Assembly: GCA_903813345.2 (NCBI GenBank)
Contig: CAIIXF020000004.1
Coordinates: forward strand, 12,238,196-12,302,195
Reading direction: 5' to 3'
Length of the DNA stretch: 64,000 bases
Origin: Owenia fusiformis
Taxonomy: Eukaryota > Annelida > Polychaeta > Sabellida > Oweniidae
Part shown: positions 52,301-61,101 of the stretch, piece after piece
Layout of the letters: every line of letters starts with the position of its first letter
How positions within the stretch are numbered: position 1 is the first letter of the stretch
The notes under the pieces: model-generated
What the model saw: the letters and a program-made list of their open reading frames with translations, nothing else
Database searches by the model: none
Told to the model about the DNA's origin: nothing
Position numbers and translations under genes: made by a program

Positions 52301-55300
52301 ATCCACCCATACTTCATTTTCTTTATGCTGTAATAGACACATATTTATAATATGTATAATATGTATATAATATTTCACAATTCTGTGATTGTGCTATCCA
52401 CCCATACTTTATTTTCTACATGCTGTAATACACACATATTTATAATATGTATATAATATTTCACAATTCTGTGATTGTGCGATCCACCCATACTTCATTT
52501 TCTTTATGCTGTAATAGACACATATTTATAATATGTATAATATGTATATAATATTTCACAATTCTGTGATTGTGCTATCCACCCATACTTTATTTTCTAC
52601 ATGCTGTAATACACACATATTTATAATATGTATATAATATTTCACAATTCTGTGATTGTGCGATCCACCCATACTTAATTTTCTACATGCTGTAATACAC
52701 ACATATTTACAATATGTATATAATATTTCACAATTCTGTGATTGTGCGATCCACCCATACTTCATTTTCTTTATGCTGTAATACACACATATTTATAATA
52801 TGTATAATATGTATATAATATTTCACAATTCTGTGATTGTGCGATCCACCCATACTTCATTTTCTTTATGCTGTAATAGACACATATTTATAATATGTAT
52901 AATATGTATATAATATTTCACAATTCTGTGATTGTGCGATCCACCCATACTTCATTTTCTTTATGCTGTAATAGACACATATTTATAATATGTATAATAT
53001 GTATATAATATTTCACAATTCTGTGATTGTGCGATCCACCCATACTTCATTTTCTACATGCTGTAATACACACATATTTATAATATGTATAATATGTATA
53101 TAATATTTCACAATTCTGTGATTGTGCGATCCACCCATACTTTATTTTCTTCATGCTGTAATACACACATATTTATAATATGTATAATATGTATATAATA
53201 TTTCACAATTCTGTGATTGTGCGATCCACCCATACTTTATTTTCTACATGCTGTAATACACACATATTTATAATATGTATAATATGTATATAATATTTCA
53301 CAATTCTGTGATTGTGCGATCCACCCATACTTCATTTTCTTCATGCTGTAATACACACATATTTATAATATGTATAATATGTATATAATATTTCACAATT
53401 CTGTGATTGTGCGATCCACCCATACTTCATTTTCTTCATGCTGTAATACACACATATTTATAATATGTATAATATGTATATAATATTTCACAATTCTGTG
53501 ATTGTGCGATCCACCCATACTTCATTTTCTACATGCTGTAATACACACATATTTATAATATGTATAATATGTATATAATATTTCACAATTCTGTGATTGT
53601 GCGATCCACCCATACTTCATTTTCTTCATGCTGTAATACACACATATTTATAATCAAATGATTACATTCTTTGATAAATTAGTACATCATTTAATTTGCC
53701 GCTACTGCATGAATGGTGGTTCATTGATAATTGTAAGGAATTACACTTACCCTTTGAGAAAATATGCTTAATGTTGGATATACACTTAGTGTTTGGGAAA
53801 TACACTGAATGTTTGGGAAATATACTTAGTGTTTGGAAAATACACTTAGTGTTTGGGAAATACACTTAGTGCTTGGGAAATACACTTAGTGTTTGGGAAA
53901 TACACTTAGTGTTTGGGAAATACACTTACTATTTGAAAAAATACACTTAATCAATTAATGTTTGGGAAATACAGCTAGTGTTTGAGAAATACACTAAAGT
54001 GTCTGTGAGGGAAATACACTTACTGCTGGAGAAATGCACTAACTATTTCAGAATGTTGGAAATACACTAATTGTTTGGAAAATACACTTACTGTTTGGGA
54101 AATACACTAAGTGTTCGAGATATACACTTACTTTGGAGAAATACACTTAATGATAACAAATTACACTTACTGTTGGACAAACTATGTTAATCTCAGCTCC
54201 AGCTGGGAATACACTTGCATAGAAGCTTGGGTCATTATACCAAATGCTGCTTATCACCAGGGCACTCTCAAGCTTACAGCCCCCTCTAGTGGGGCCCACA
54301 ATAAGCTCTTCCATGGTCAAAACCTCAGTTGCTTTTAAGTGGTCTGGTTTCCAAGATCTGAATTAAGAGAAACTTTTGAGGAATATCTAACTCGACAAAT
54401 TTGATCAACTTTGTCCACCACTCATTCAGACAAGGCATTAACATGCAGAATGTCACCACCTGGCATTTGTTATAGACGACAACCACCAATCATCAACTGC
54501 CAAACACCAACCACTGAAAACACCATTCACAAAAAAGTTTGAGATTATAACAATATGTCAAAGCTTGTGGTGGTTACTGAAAAATGAAATTTAGGATATT
54601 AAGTGCATCATATGGGGGAGGAAGGCTGTTTCAAATTTCTTTTTTGAAAAATTAAAACAATAGTTTTTTTTATTTTTTATTTTTTTTATTTATTTATTTA
54701 GTATTTAAGTCAGTGGCTCGGTCAACTTGACATTATGAGCCATTTTTACAGAAATATAGGAGTTGACGTACATCGGTGTTACATAGTTGAAGGTATACAG
54801 CCAAGTGAGGCTCGCACGACTAGTAGCATGTTGGTGGTGCTCTAAAGAATGGTTCAGCGGTTAGAAAATGCTATGTCTAGATATTCAGCAAATGATTTGA
54901 TGATACATGAATTTTCATTTTTATTACAGAGATGATGACCAAATAGTAAAGTGTTAGCCTTATTGGCTCGAGTTAAAGAGTTAAACTTTATCATTGGATT
55001 TTCACGTGTTATTTTATCATTAAGCAACTTGAAATCATCTACATGGAGGGGGCATCTGAAAAGAAAATGGTTGAGTGTTTCTGATTCTAGTTCGCAAGCG
55101 CACATTGGGGAATTAACATTGTTAAAATTATGTGAGTGTAGTTGCGCTTTGAGGACTAGGTCGCATCTGAGTTGGTTCAAGAGTTTTTCCCGATGTCTAG
55201 TAAGATTTAATGAAAAACTTGCTATTATAGGAGTTGGTAGTGATTTGGAGGCCATTTGACGTTTAAGAAAACAAAACAATAAAAAACAATAGTTCAAGTC

Positions 55301-58203
55301 AGCGTAGGTGATTAAAAACTGTATACAGTGAAATATTAAAACTACATTCAACTTACTCTTGTTTGTTTCCATCCAGAAAGATTTTGTTGACAAAAAAGTG
55401 ACCCATAGTGTTTTCTTCTAGCTCCACCCACTTTAGCTCATCTGCAATAAAGCATACACTGTACATCAATCAAATATTAACCACACCTACTAAGATGGTG
55501 TTCTCTTCTAGCTCCACCCACTTAAGCTCATCTGCAATAAAGCATACACTGTACATCAATCAAATATTAACCACACCTACTAAGATGGTGTTCATTTCTA
55601 GCTCCACCCATTTTAGCTCATCTGCAATAAAGGATACACTGTACATCAATCAAATATTAACCACACCTACTAAGATGGTGTTCTCTTCTAGCTCCACCCA
55701 CTTAAGCTCATCTGCAATAAAGCATTCACTGTACATCAATCAAATATTAACCACACCTACTAAGATGGTGTTCTCTTCTAGCTCCACCCATTTTAGCTCA
55801 TCTGCAATAAAGGATACACTGTTCATCAATCAAATATTAACCTCACCTACTTTTAAAGATAGTGTTCTCTTTTTCTCCATTTACTTTAACATTAGCTCAT
55901 CTCAACTAAACACAATGTTAATCAAAAAGTAGCCACACCCATTAAAAGAAATTAATTTTCTTCTAGCTTTACCAACTTAGATTTATCTGTAATGCTTCAG
56001 TCACATTTGATCTACAGCAACCATATGGCAACCGTAGCTTCCCAAAATCGAGAAAGATATGCAGCATAAAATATAGAGATAAGCATTACAATTTAGATTT
56101 TCTATATTGATTTTGTGAAGCTATGGCGTAGGGCAAATGTGAGAGGCTTAACATAACATTCAATCAAATATCAGTCAGTTCACTCAAGTGAATAAACCAA
56201 AAACAGAATACTGCCATGTCAATCAAACTTAAAATATTACTTTTTTACTCATTTATCCCAAAGGATGAGACATACCATTATCTGGTGGAGTATTAATATG
56301 AGTAATAAAAATGAAATCACAATAAACTGGGTGCTAATCATCTTGTTGAAATTAAAGAAAAGAGTTGAAAAAGTTGTAGAAATGTACCTTTTAATGTGCC
56401 AGGAATAATGTCAGGATGTTTTGCTGTCAGGGGTTGTTCCTGTTGTCCAGCTTTCTTTTCCTTATCATCTCCCTGATCTTCTTCATTAGGTTCCCCTTGG
56501 GCACTCCCATCCCCTCCTTGTTGCTTTGCATCACCCGTTGGCCCAAAGGATGGAGTGGCTTGGGTGTCTGAATACATTGGATATTGTTGTCTGTTGTCTC
56601 CATGGTGAGTAACATTCATGTTGTTCTTAGCAACAGGGTTTTGAGCCTCTGAATATTGATCTCTGTTGTCTCCATGGTGATTGGCATTTGTGATTGTATT
56701 TACAATAGAGTTTAGAGATTCGTTATATTCTGGGTATTGCTGAGCAAGGTCCATATTGTCATTGGAGTTAATGTTGCTCTTAATGATTGGTTTTAATGCA
56801 CCGATATGTCCCCCTTTAAACTGGGCTTCTCGTGAATATGAAGAATATTGGTCCTGTTCTATGGAGATTCCTTGATTTGCATTCATCTTCCCATTGTATT
56901 GCTGCATTGTCTCTGGATATGCATGTTCCACCCCTGGGAATGAATTGGCCCCTGGAGAAGTGTTCACTTCTGGATATGGATTCCCAGTCCCTGGATCTGT
57001 AATCATTCCTGGAAATGGTGTTGTAAGCCCTGGATACTGACCTCTGACCTTGAACCCTGGAACTGTACTGGTACCTGGAGCTGTACTATTTCCCGTATGT
57101 GGAATACTGTGACCTGGATATGAGCTCTTCACGCCTGGAAACAGGGGTCTTACGGTTGAGCTGTAATCAGTAGCACCTTGACTGGTGTTCATTTGGTTCA
57201 ATGTTTGTTCATAAAGACTTCTATTTGTAAGTTCTCTTACAGGACTCCGTTTTACACCTGCAAAATACAAGTTATACATACTGTACCATTGCTGTTTTAG
57301 ACAGTAGACACCCAGTTCATAACAATTTACTAAGGCCTTGACTTGAATCCTTTAACATTGCATATTAAATGAACAGACAAACAAACAATAGCCAAAGTTC
57401 TTTGTATCTAATGTGGAAAATCATAAAAAATGGAAAAATATTTCATGAAGGCAAAATTTCCATATTTTTGGTCAGAAATAGAACAGAAACTCACTTGATT
57501 CTATAATATTTCCTCGTCCTAGTGATCTGGGAGGGGAAATGCAATTGTGTGACATTGATTGTGATGAATGCACTGGTTGTGTTGGATCCATTGAGATTGG
57601 TTGTCTTGGATGTGTTAATTGTGTTGGTTGTGCTGATTGTCCAAGATGTGTGGCTTGCGTCACTGCCTCGATGATCTTCAACTGGCTCTCTAGAAGTTCC
57701 TTTTGTGACATTTTCCCTAACTGAGAACTGATGCTACCAATTCCAAGAGAGCCATTAGAATTGCCATTAATATTTGCAGAAATTCCCAAAGATTCTGTAG
57801 CATTCTCTTTTTGCTTAGCCGAGTGAAATAACTGTTCGATATTTATTTTTGATTGAATTGAAGACTGCCCATGTTGGTTACTTGAATCTGGCAAAATGGG
57901 AGTCTGTTTTTGTTCTTGGAAGGTCCCTGCAGTCTCAAGTAGTCTCATTGCTTTTGCAAGTTCATCACTGGGGGTTTTCTTTGTTGAATGGTTGCTATGG
58001 TGATGGGCTTCATGTTGATTATTGAGATTTTTCGAAACTTTAGGATTCCGATTGGTTCCTTGTTGCCATGTTGATATCTCTGGTTGCTGTGGCAAGGATG
58101 GTTGTTGTTGTGGTTGCCATGGCACTGTGTTGGTTGGTGCTGTTTGTCGCCAATGTAATGCACCATTGCTGTTGTTTTGAGGATTCATCTTTGGGTGTGA
58201 AAC
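40303..58203 (-). CDS. Large TDP1-like phosphodiesterase-domain protein, 19 exons
   Basis: Exons, 5' to 3': 57495-58203, 56388-57257, 55357-55441, 54171-54357, 51994-52060, 51181-51301, 50724-50869, 50132-50266, 49694-49782, 48513-48611, 47787-47890, 47452-47518, 46756-46975, 46090-46345, 45016-45210, 44641-44693, 44172-44288, 41206-41290, 40303-40477. All junctions are GT-AG and in phase. From the ATG at 58188 they total 3765 nt (1254 aa). Residues 1-520 are Gln/Asn/Pro/Gly-rich. Residues about 525-1000 resemble tyrosyl-DNA phosphodiesterase 1: VHTKECANIRAN (first HxK, about 660), CRIVVSSGSFDSVSW, DFSHLSPCVNLLCSVPG, then LLHANVF (about 886) and WFTTGSLGLTDSGWG. The two His are about 226 apart, close to human TDP1 (263 and 493). 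TDP1 removes topoisomerase-1 peptides from DNA 3' ends. Here the second Lys is Asn and the usual Asn residues are Ser and Gly, so activity is doubtful. An acceptor just before the ATG may mean a further upstream exon. Confidence 0.75.
40795..40936. repeat. AAGGCATTAACATG repeat, copy 1
   Basis: Begins ACAAGGCATTAACATGCAAA and ends near CACTTGTGGTGGTGACATAA. Relatives lie at 45480-45990, 51305-51835 (start only), 54430-54585 and 58315-58375. In the better copies a GTCACCAC...GTGGTGAC pair lies near the ends. Probably a small non-autonomous element. Confidence 0.55.
41831..43807. mobile_element. PIF/Harbinger transposon remnant
   Basis: The inverted ends GAGGCCTCATTATCATCTGG are present at both sides. 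Inside on + at about 42158-42369 is a Myb/SANT-like exon (RNWTNDEQELLVSLIEKD; CWARVAEKISSLG) ending at a GTAAGT donor. On - at 42971-43255 is the N-terminal part of a Harbinger transposase (RRVFRDRFNPLDSLNDIEML; RYRMPRALLIEVINL). The pairing of a Myb-like gene with a transposase is typical of Harbinger. The catalytic DDE part is missing, so the copy is dead. Subterminal GTTGCGTTGCG motifs repeat on both arms. It sits in an intron of the TDP1-like gene. Confidence 0.75.
43925..44040. mobile_element. Small GC-ended hairpin element, copy 2
   Basis: Inverse-oriented relative of 4996-5105: TGGCGCCCGGATGATTGAGC on the left, and a right arm containing TCGGCCGGGCGCC. The same TTTTGAACAAAATACTC loop is present. 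Confidence 0.6.
45480..45990. repeat. AAGGCATTAACATG repeat, copy 2, with internal tandem
   Basis: Starts ACAAGGCATTAACATGAAAA and ends CACTTTTTGGTGGTGACATG. Between them a degenerate tandem of about 110 bp repeats GGTCATTGAAGGTCAAATCT and TCAATTTGAAGCAAGTTGAA. The same internal tandem appears in the copy at 51305-51835. Confidence 0.6.
47961..48024 (-). repeat. Duplicated 3' splice site and start of exon 11
   Basis: These 64 bp copy the acceptor (CTAG) and first 60-odd coding bases of the exon at 47787-47890, including GGCATTAAGATTCACTTCCC. There is no donor. Read in the exon's phase it encodes GIKIHFPTEDHVTKMWEKLN, then LIS and a stop. Confidence 0.8.
48758..49468. mobile_element. MITE with a perfect central palindrome
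   Basis: TAGCCTTGCCCAAGTCGGTA at the left is answered in inverse near 49450-49468, and CTTATCTGATCTTGA is matched by TCAAGATAAG. At 49036-49073 lies a perfect 38-bp palindrome (GATCATGGGCATTCAACTA and its exact complement). A solo end occurs at 17175-17268. Confidence 0.6.
49950..50131 (-). repeat. Duplicated 5' splice site of exon 8
   Basis: About 101 bp spanning the end of the exon (CTGTGTTCAGTACCAG) and its donor is repeated downstream in the intron. The copy reads CTGTGTACAGTGCCAG, then GTATAT, with the exon edge at about 50032. A third, more decayed piece lies near 49950-49985. Confidence 0.7.
51305..51835. repeat. AAGGCATTAACATG repeat, copy 3
   Basis: Begins ACAAGGCATTAACATGACGA immediately beside the exon edge at 51301. 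It contains the same GGTCATTGAAGGTCAAATC tandem as 45480-45990, but the GTGGTGACAT end is missing. Confidence 0.55.
52061..53655 (-). repeat. 86/96-bp minisatellite built from a splice acceptor and exon 5
   Basis: Seventeen further copies follow the genuine exon start at 52060. Each carries, on the minus strand, TATGTGTGTATTACAG (3' splice site) and about 42 nt of coding sequence (CATGTAGAAAATGAAGTATG... to CACAGAAT), then an AT-rich linker. Two unit lengths differ by a 10-bp TATAATATGT insertion. Substitutions are few: AAAATAAAGTATGG in several, GATAGCACAATC in two. The extra copies lack a donor. Confidence 0.9.
53750..54150. repeat. About 21-bp minisatellite
   Basis: Degenerate repeats of AATACACTTAGTGTTTGGGA fill the same intron right next to the splice-site minisatellite and reach the donor of exon 4 (54171). 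Confidence 0.8.
54430..54590. repeat. AAGGCATTAACATG repeat, copy 4
   Basis: ACAAGGCATTAACATGCAGA at the start and CTTGTGGTGGTTACTGAAAA at the end match copy 1 closely. Confidence 0.55.
54664..55282 (-). mobile_element. LINE 3' fragment
   Basis: The minus frame to 54854 carries the C-terminal Cys/His motif of non-LTR reverse transcriptases (CACELESETLNHFLFRC). The left edge is an A-rich tail on the minus strand (AAATAAATAAATA). AAAACAATAG flanks it on both sides (54654-54663 and 55283-55292), a target duplication. The RT core is absent. It lies in intron 3 of the TDP1-like gene, same orientation. Confidence 0.8.
55442..55960 (-). repeat. 90-bp tandem repeat built from the exon-3 splice acceptor
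   Basis: Four good copies and about two decayed ones follow the genuine exon start at 55441. Each has TTTATTGCAG, then ATGAGCTTAAGTGGGTGGAG and CTAGAAGAGAACACC, then intron sequence. The plus-strand frame 55408-55932 is an artefact of this periodicity (90 is divisible by 3). Confidence 0.85.
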
Positions 58204-58314
58204 CTGGAAAATTTGAAAAATCTAGCAATCTGATTGAGTACCCAGTAAGTGATGGTCCTTAGTATTTGTTTGTATAGTTAAGAGAATGGGTACAGCAGAC
58301 TGAGACACAAATGA

Positions 58315-58375
58315 AAATGGCATTAACATGCAAAATGTCACCATCTGCTATGTGTTACAGACATCTAAAAAGATT
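58315..58375. repeat. AAGGCATTAACATG repeat, copy 5 (fragment)
   Basis: GGCATTAACATGCAAAATGTCACC followed by TGTTACAGACATCT matches the start of copy 1. Confidence 0.45.
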
Positions 58376-58577
58376 AAAGTACAAGAGTATTTTGAAAGTT
58401 GAAGGTAGTTGTTCTGAAATATTCACTAAAGTGAACGCTTCAGCAAGATGAGATTGCCAAAATTTTCTTTCCTAAGGAAGTATGTAATCCTGGAAGTTTT
58501 GAAATTTGAGTATGCATGCGCACATTGCCAAATAGCAATCTGCCGGAGATTCGATTTTTACTTACAAGTGACAGTCT

Positions 58578-58995
58578 CATTCGAACTCCCTTGCAGTGTC
58601 TCGGTATAGACATTGCGGCGGGCAGATGAAGAAAATCCCCAAAATTTGGGGAAAATAGTTCCCCTTTTCATCATATATGTGGTCAATTTTCACATAACTT
58701 ATAAAATATGTACTCATGAATGTTCCCAAAACATTATTTTGTCAAAATATTTCAAAATTATTGAAATATGAGAAGAAATCACCTCGGAAGGAATTCTGAG
58801 TAAAAGTTGTGTTGATAATAGTTTACCGCACGTGTTGTTGCGCAATTCAACCAATGAAATTGTCAACATTTTACAATCACACGACCCGAGCATGGGACTA
58901 GAACCAATCACGTCAGTTATTTATTACGAAGTTACCATGCTTACGGTGAGATACCTGCCCGCTGCAGTGATATATCACTGCACGGGAGTTCGAGT
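58578..58995. mobile_element. MITE upstream of the TDP1-like gene
   Basis: CATTCGAACTCCCTTGCAGT and an inverse at 58950-58995 (GCACGGGAGTTCGAGTC) form terminal inverted repeats of about 45 bp, with CTGCCCGC blocks inside. It could overlap regulatory DNA of the flanking genes. Confidence 0.5.
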
Positions 58996-58999
58996 CATT

Positions 59000-60235
59000 C
59001 TTTAGTCTTATTTTTCACTGTCATTTATTGTCAGAAAAGACATGGCTCTGAGTTTACACTTCAATTGTGCTGTCAATTCATCTTCGATATTTTGAGTAAA
59101 GATTTTTTCGGCTAAGAAATCAGAGTCTGAATGGCAGGAAAGAGAAAGTGAAACTGAAAACTTTGTCAGAAAATTATTGAAAATTGACGCCAGATTTGAC
59201 TGCCTTTTATTTGAGAAATGCAGACTGCTAAAGACACATTTCATATACAAAGTATGACACATTTATAAAGCTATGTATGTATCGTTTTGAAAATCTATTT
59301 ACTTCAATATTTTCTACGGAATAAGCAAAATTGTACCTCAGCATTTAGAAAATCTCTCTCCATGTTGTAGGCTAATTTCCCAGAATGCAGTTTTCAAAAT
59401 GGCGCTGCTCACAAAAATTCATTTTTCAAAATTTCTCAGGTTTAACAGCGATTTGATACTACCTAGGTATGTATGATTGCATAAAACATATGCCAAAAGG
59501 TATGAAGTTATATCGTTTTGTATGATTATCGTGAGAATTCGCCCGGTTACCTTTTCATTTAACGTTCAATCAGTGAAAATGATATGAAATTTTACTTTTT
59601 CACATATTATCGCCCATAGTTATATCATCATGATATTTCATCATGATACTATGAAGAAACATACATAAGGGTTATGTACTGGGAGGTTTTGGATATGGGG
59701 TTTTTCCAGAGGGAGATATGCATATCTACCTGAGGGACCGCAGGGACCAAAGGTAGATGTGCATATCTCACGAGGGATGAACCCAATATCCAAACCGACC
59801 GTACATAACTGCTTTTTCCCATACCAAGTAGAGTCTTCTAATTTTCTTTCAATTTTTTTCACATTTTTCAATTTTTTTTTCAATCTTTTCAATTCTTTTT
59901 TCTATTTTTTTTTATTTTTTTCAATTTTTTCTTTTTTTTCAATTTTTCTAATTATTTTTCGAAGTGGGAAGATATGCCCTGGAGCGGGAGATATGGTGGG
60001 AGATATGGAGGTTCAGGATATGGAAACCTCAAAATCAGGATACGGGATATATCTTACCAACTTATCTCCCTAAAACTCTACTTGGCATAGGATAAAGACA
60101 CATACTTACTATATACTCTATGATATAGTCTAATTGTATGTAATCACACCAATTTTACATATTTTAGCATTGATGCTGTTTACTGTTATCATGGGCTTTC
60201 AATATTGAATGACAATGCTTATCTGTATCTTGAGT
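59000..60235. other. Intergenic DNA with hairpins and a T-rich tract
   Basis: No supported exon. 59680-59815 contains inverse blocks around GGTAGATGTGCATATCTC. TACCAAGTAGAGT (59822) is inverted at 60068-60088. The T-rich tract 59840-59960 lies between them. Probably an old inverted-repeat element. Confidence 0.45.
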
Positions 60236-60440
60236 AGTGTTGTCGCGATGTTTCATAATCGTACATCGATGCATCGGCAATTTTCAGTAGTAAACATCGA
60301 TGCACATCGCGATGTACATCGAGAAAAAGTCTGAGAAAAATTTTATAAAAACATCAATGTTTTGTTTCAGACATCAATGCATCGCCAGAATCAGCTTTGG
60401 CGATGTATATCGCGATGTATCGATTAATCGCGACAACACT
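60236..60440. mobile_element. Short TIR element rich in CGATGCATCG
   Basis: Ends AGTGTTGTCGCGAT and ATCGCGACAACACT are perfect inverted repeats. The interior repeats CATCGATGCA and ATCGCGATGTA. The ends look hAT-like, but an 8-bp duplication is not evident. Confidence 0.6.
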
Positions 60441-60445
60441 AATGT

Positions 60446-60836
60446 AGAGTCCATTTCACTGCTTCATTGCGTCAGTAGAACGAAAAAATAAGAAATTGGG
60501 AGACCATTGTGCAATAATATATGGAAAAGTATATTCATAATGTACATGAATGACATTTGTATATTTCAGATTTTTTAGTTTTTTGTGCAATAAGCCTGTG
60601 ACCTCGTGTAATTTGAAGAATTTCAGCCATGTTAATCTCATTGAAAATAACATGGCAGAGAAGCATCCAAATATAAGAGGCCACACACTTTATAAGCCAA
60701 ACTAGAAGCAATCCAAGATATACAAATGTCATTCATGTACAATAGGAATATATTTTTCCATATATTATTGCAAAATGATATTTTGATTTCTTATTTTTTA
60801 GCTTTTACTGACGCAGTTAAACAGTGAAATGGACTC
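60446..60836. mobile_element. Long inverted-repeat MITE
   Basis: AGAGTCCATTTCACTG at the left is answered by CAGTGAAATGGACTCT at the right, and similarity continues inward through CATATATTATTG and the ACAAATGTCATTCATGTACA block. The core (CCATGTTAATCTC...ATAACATGGCAGAGAAG) resembles 6711-6770. Confidence 0.65.
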
Positions 60837-61101
60837 TAGTACATGTATCAAGACCAAAATGCATATATTCACTACTTGCTTGGTTGAATATATTAAATTA
60901 GAATACTAATCCCAGCTACATGTATAAGTAAGGAATAGGGTCATTGTTTTGTAAAATGACACTGTATGATCAATTGAGCATGGTTCAATTCATCAAAGTG
61001 TGAAAAATATCTTACGTTGACTGTACAAATATTGCCTATAAATTCTACACTGGTGACTCTGTATCTTCAAATGTTAAGTACAGCATGTAATATACTAGTA
61101 A

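Noticed and set aside
52556-52786. 76-codon minus frame (MYYSIKKMKYGWIAQSQN...)
   Set aside because: A wrong-frame reading through the exon-5 minisatellite; it ignores the splice sites.
52020-53650. CRISPR-like array
   Set aside because: Repeats are 86-96 bp with no unique spacers, in a eukaryotic intron, and each copy contains an exon start. It is a minisatellite.
55408-55932. Plus-strand 174-codon frame with repeated SSSTHFSSSAIKHTLYINQ
   Set aside because: It arises from the 90-bp tandem repeat, whose length is divisible by three. The real coding content is the minus-strand exon 3.
57539-57724. Cys-rich plus frame (CDIDCDECTGCVGS...)
   Set aside because: It is the complement of the Gln/Thr/His-rich exon 1; Cys richness comes from antisense ACA/GCA codons.
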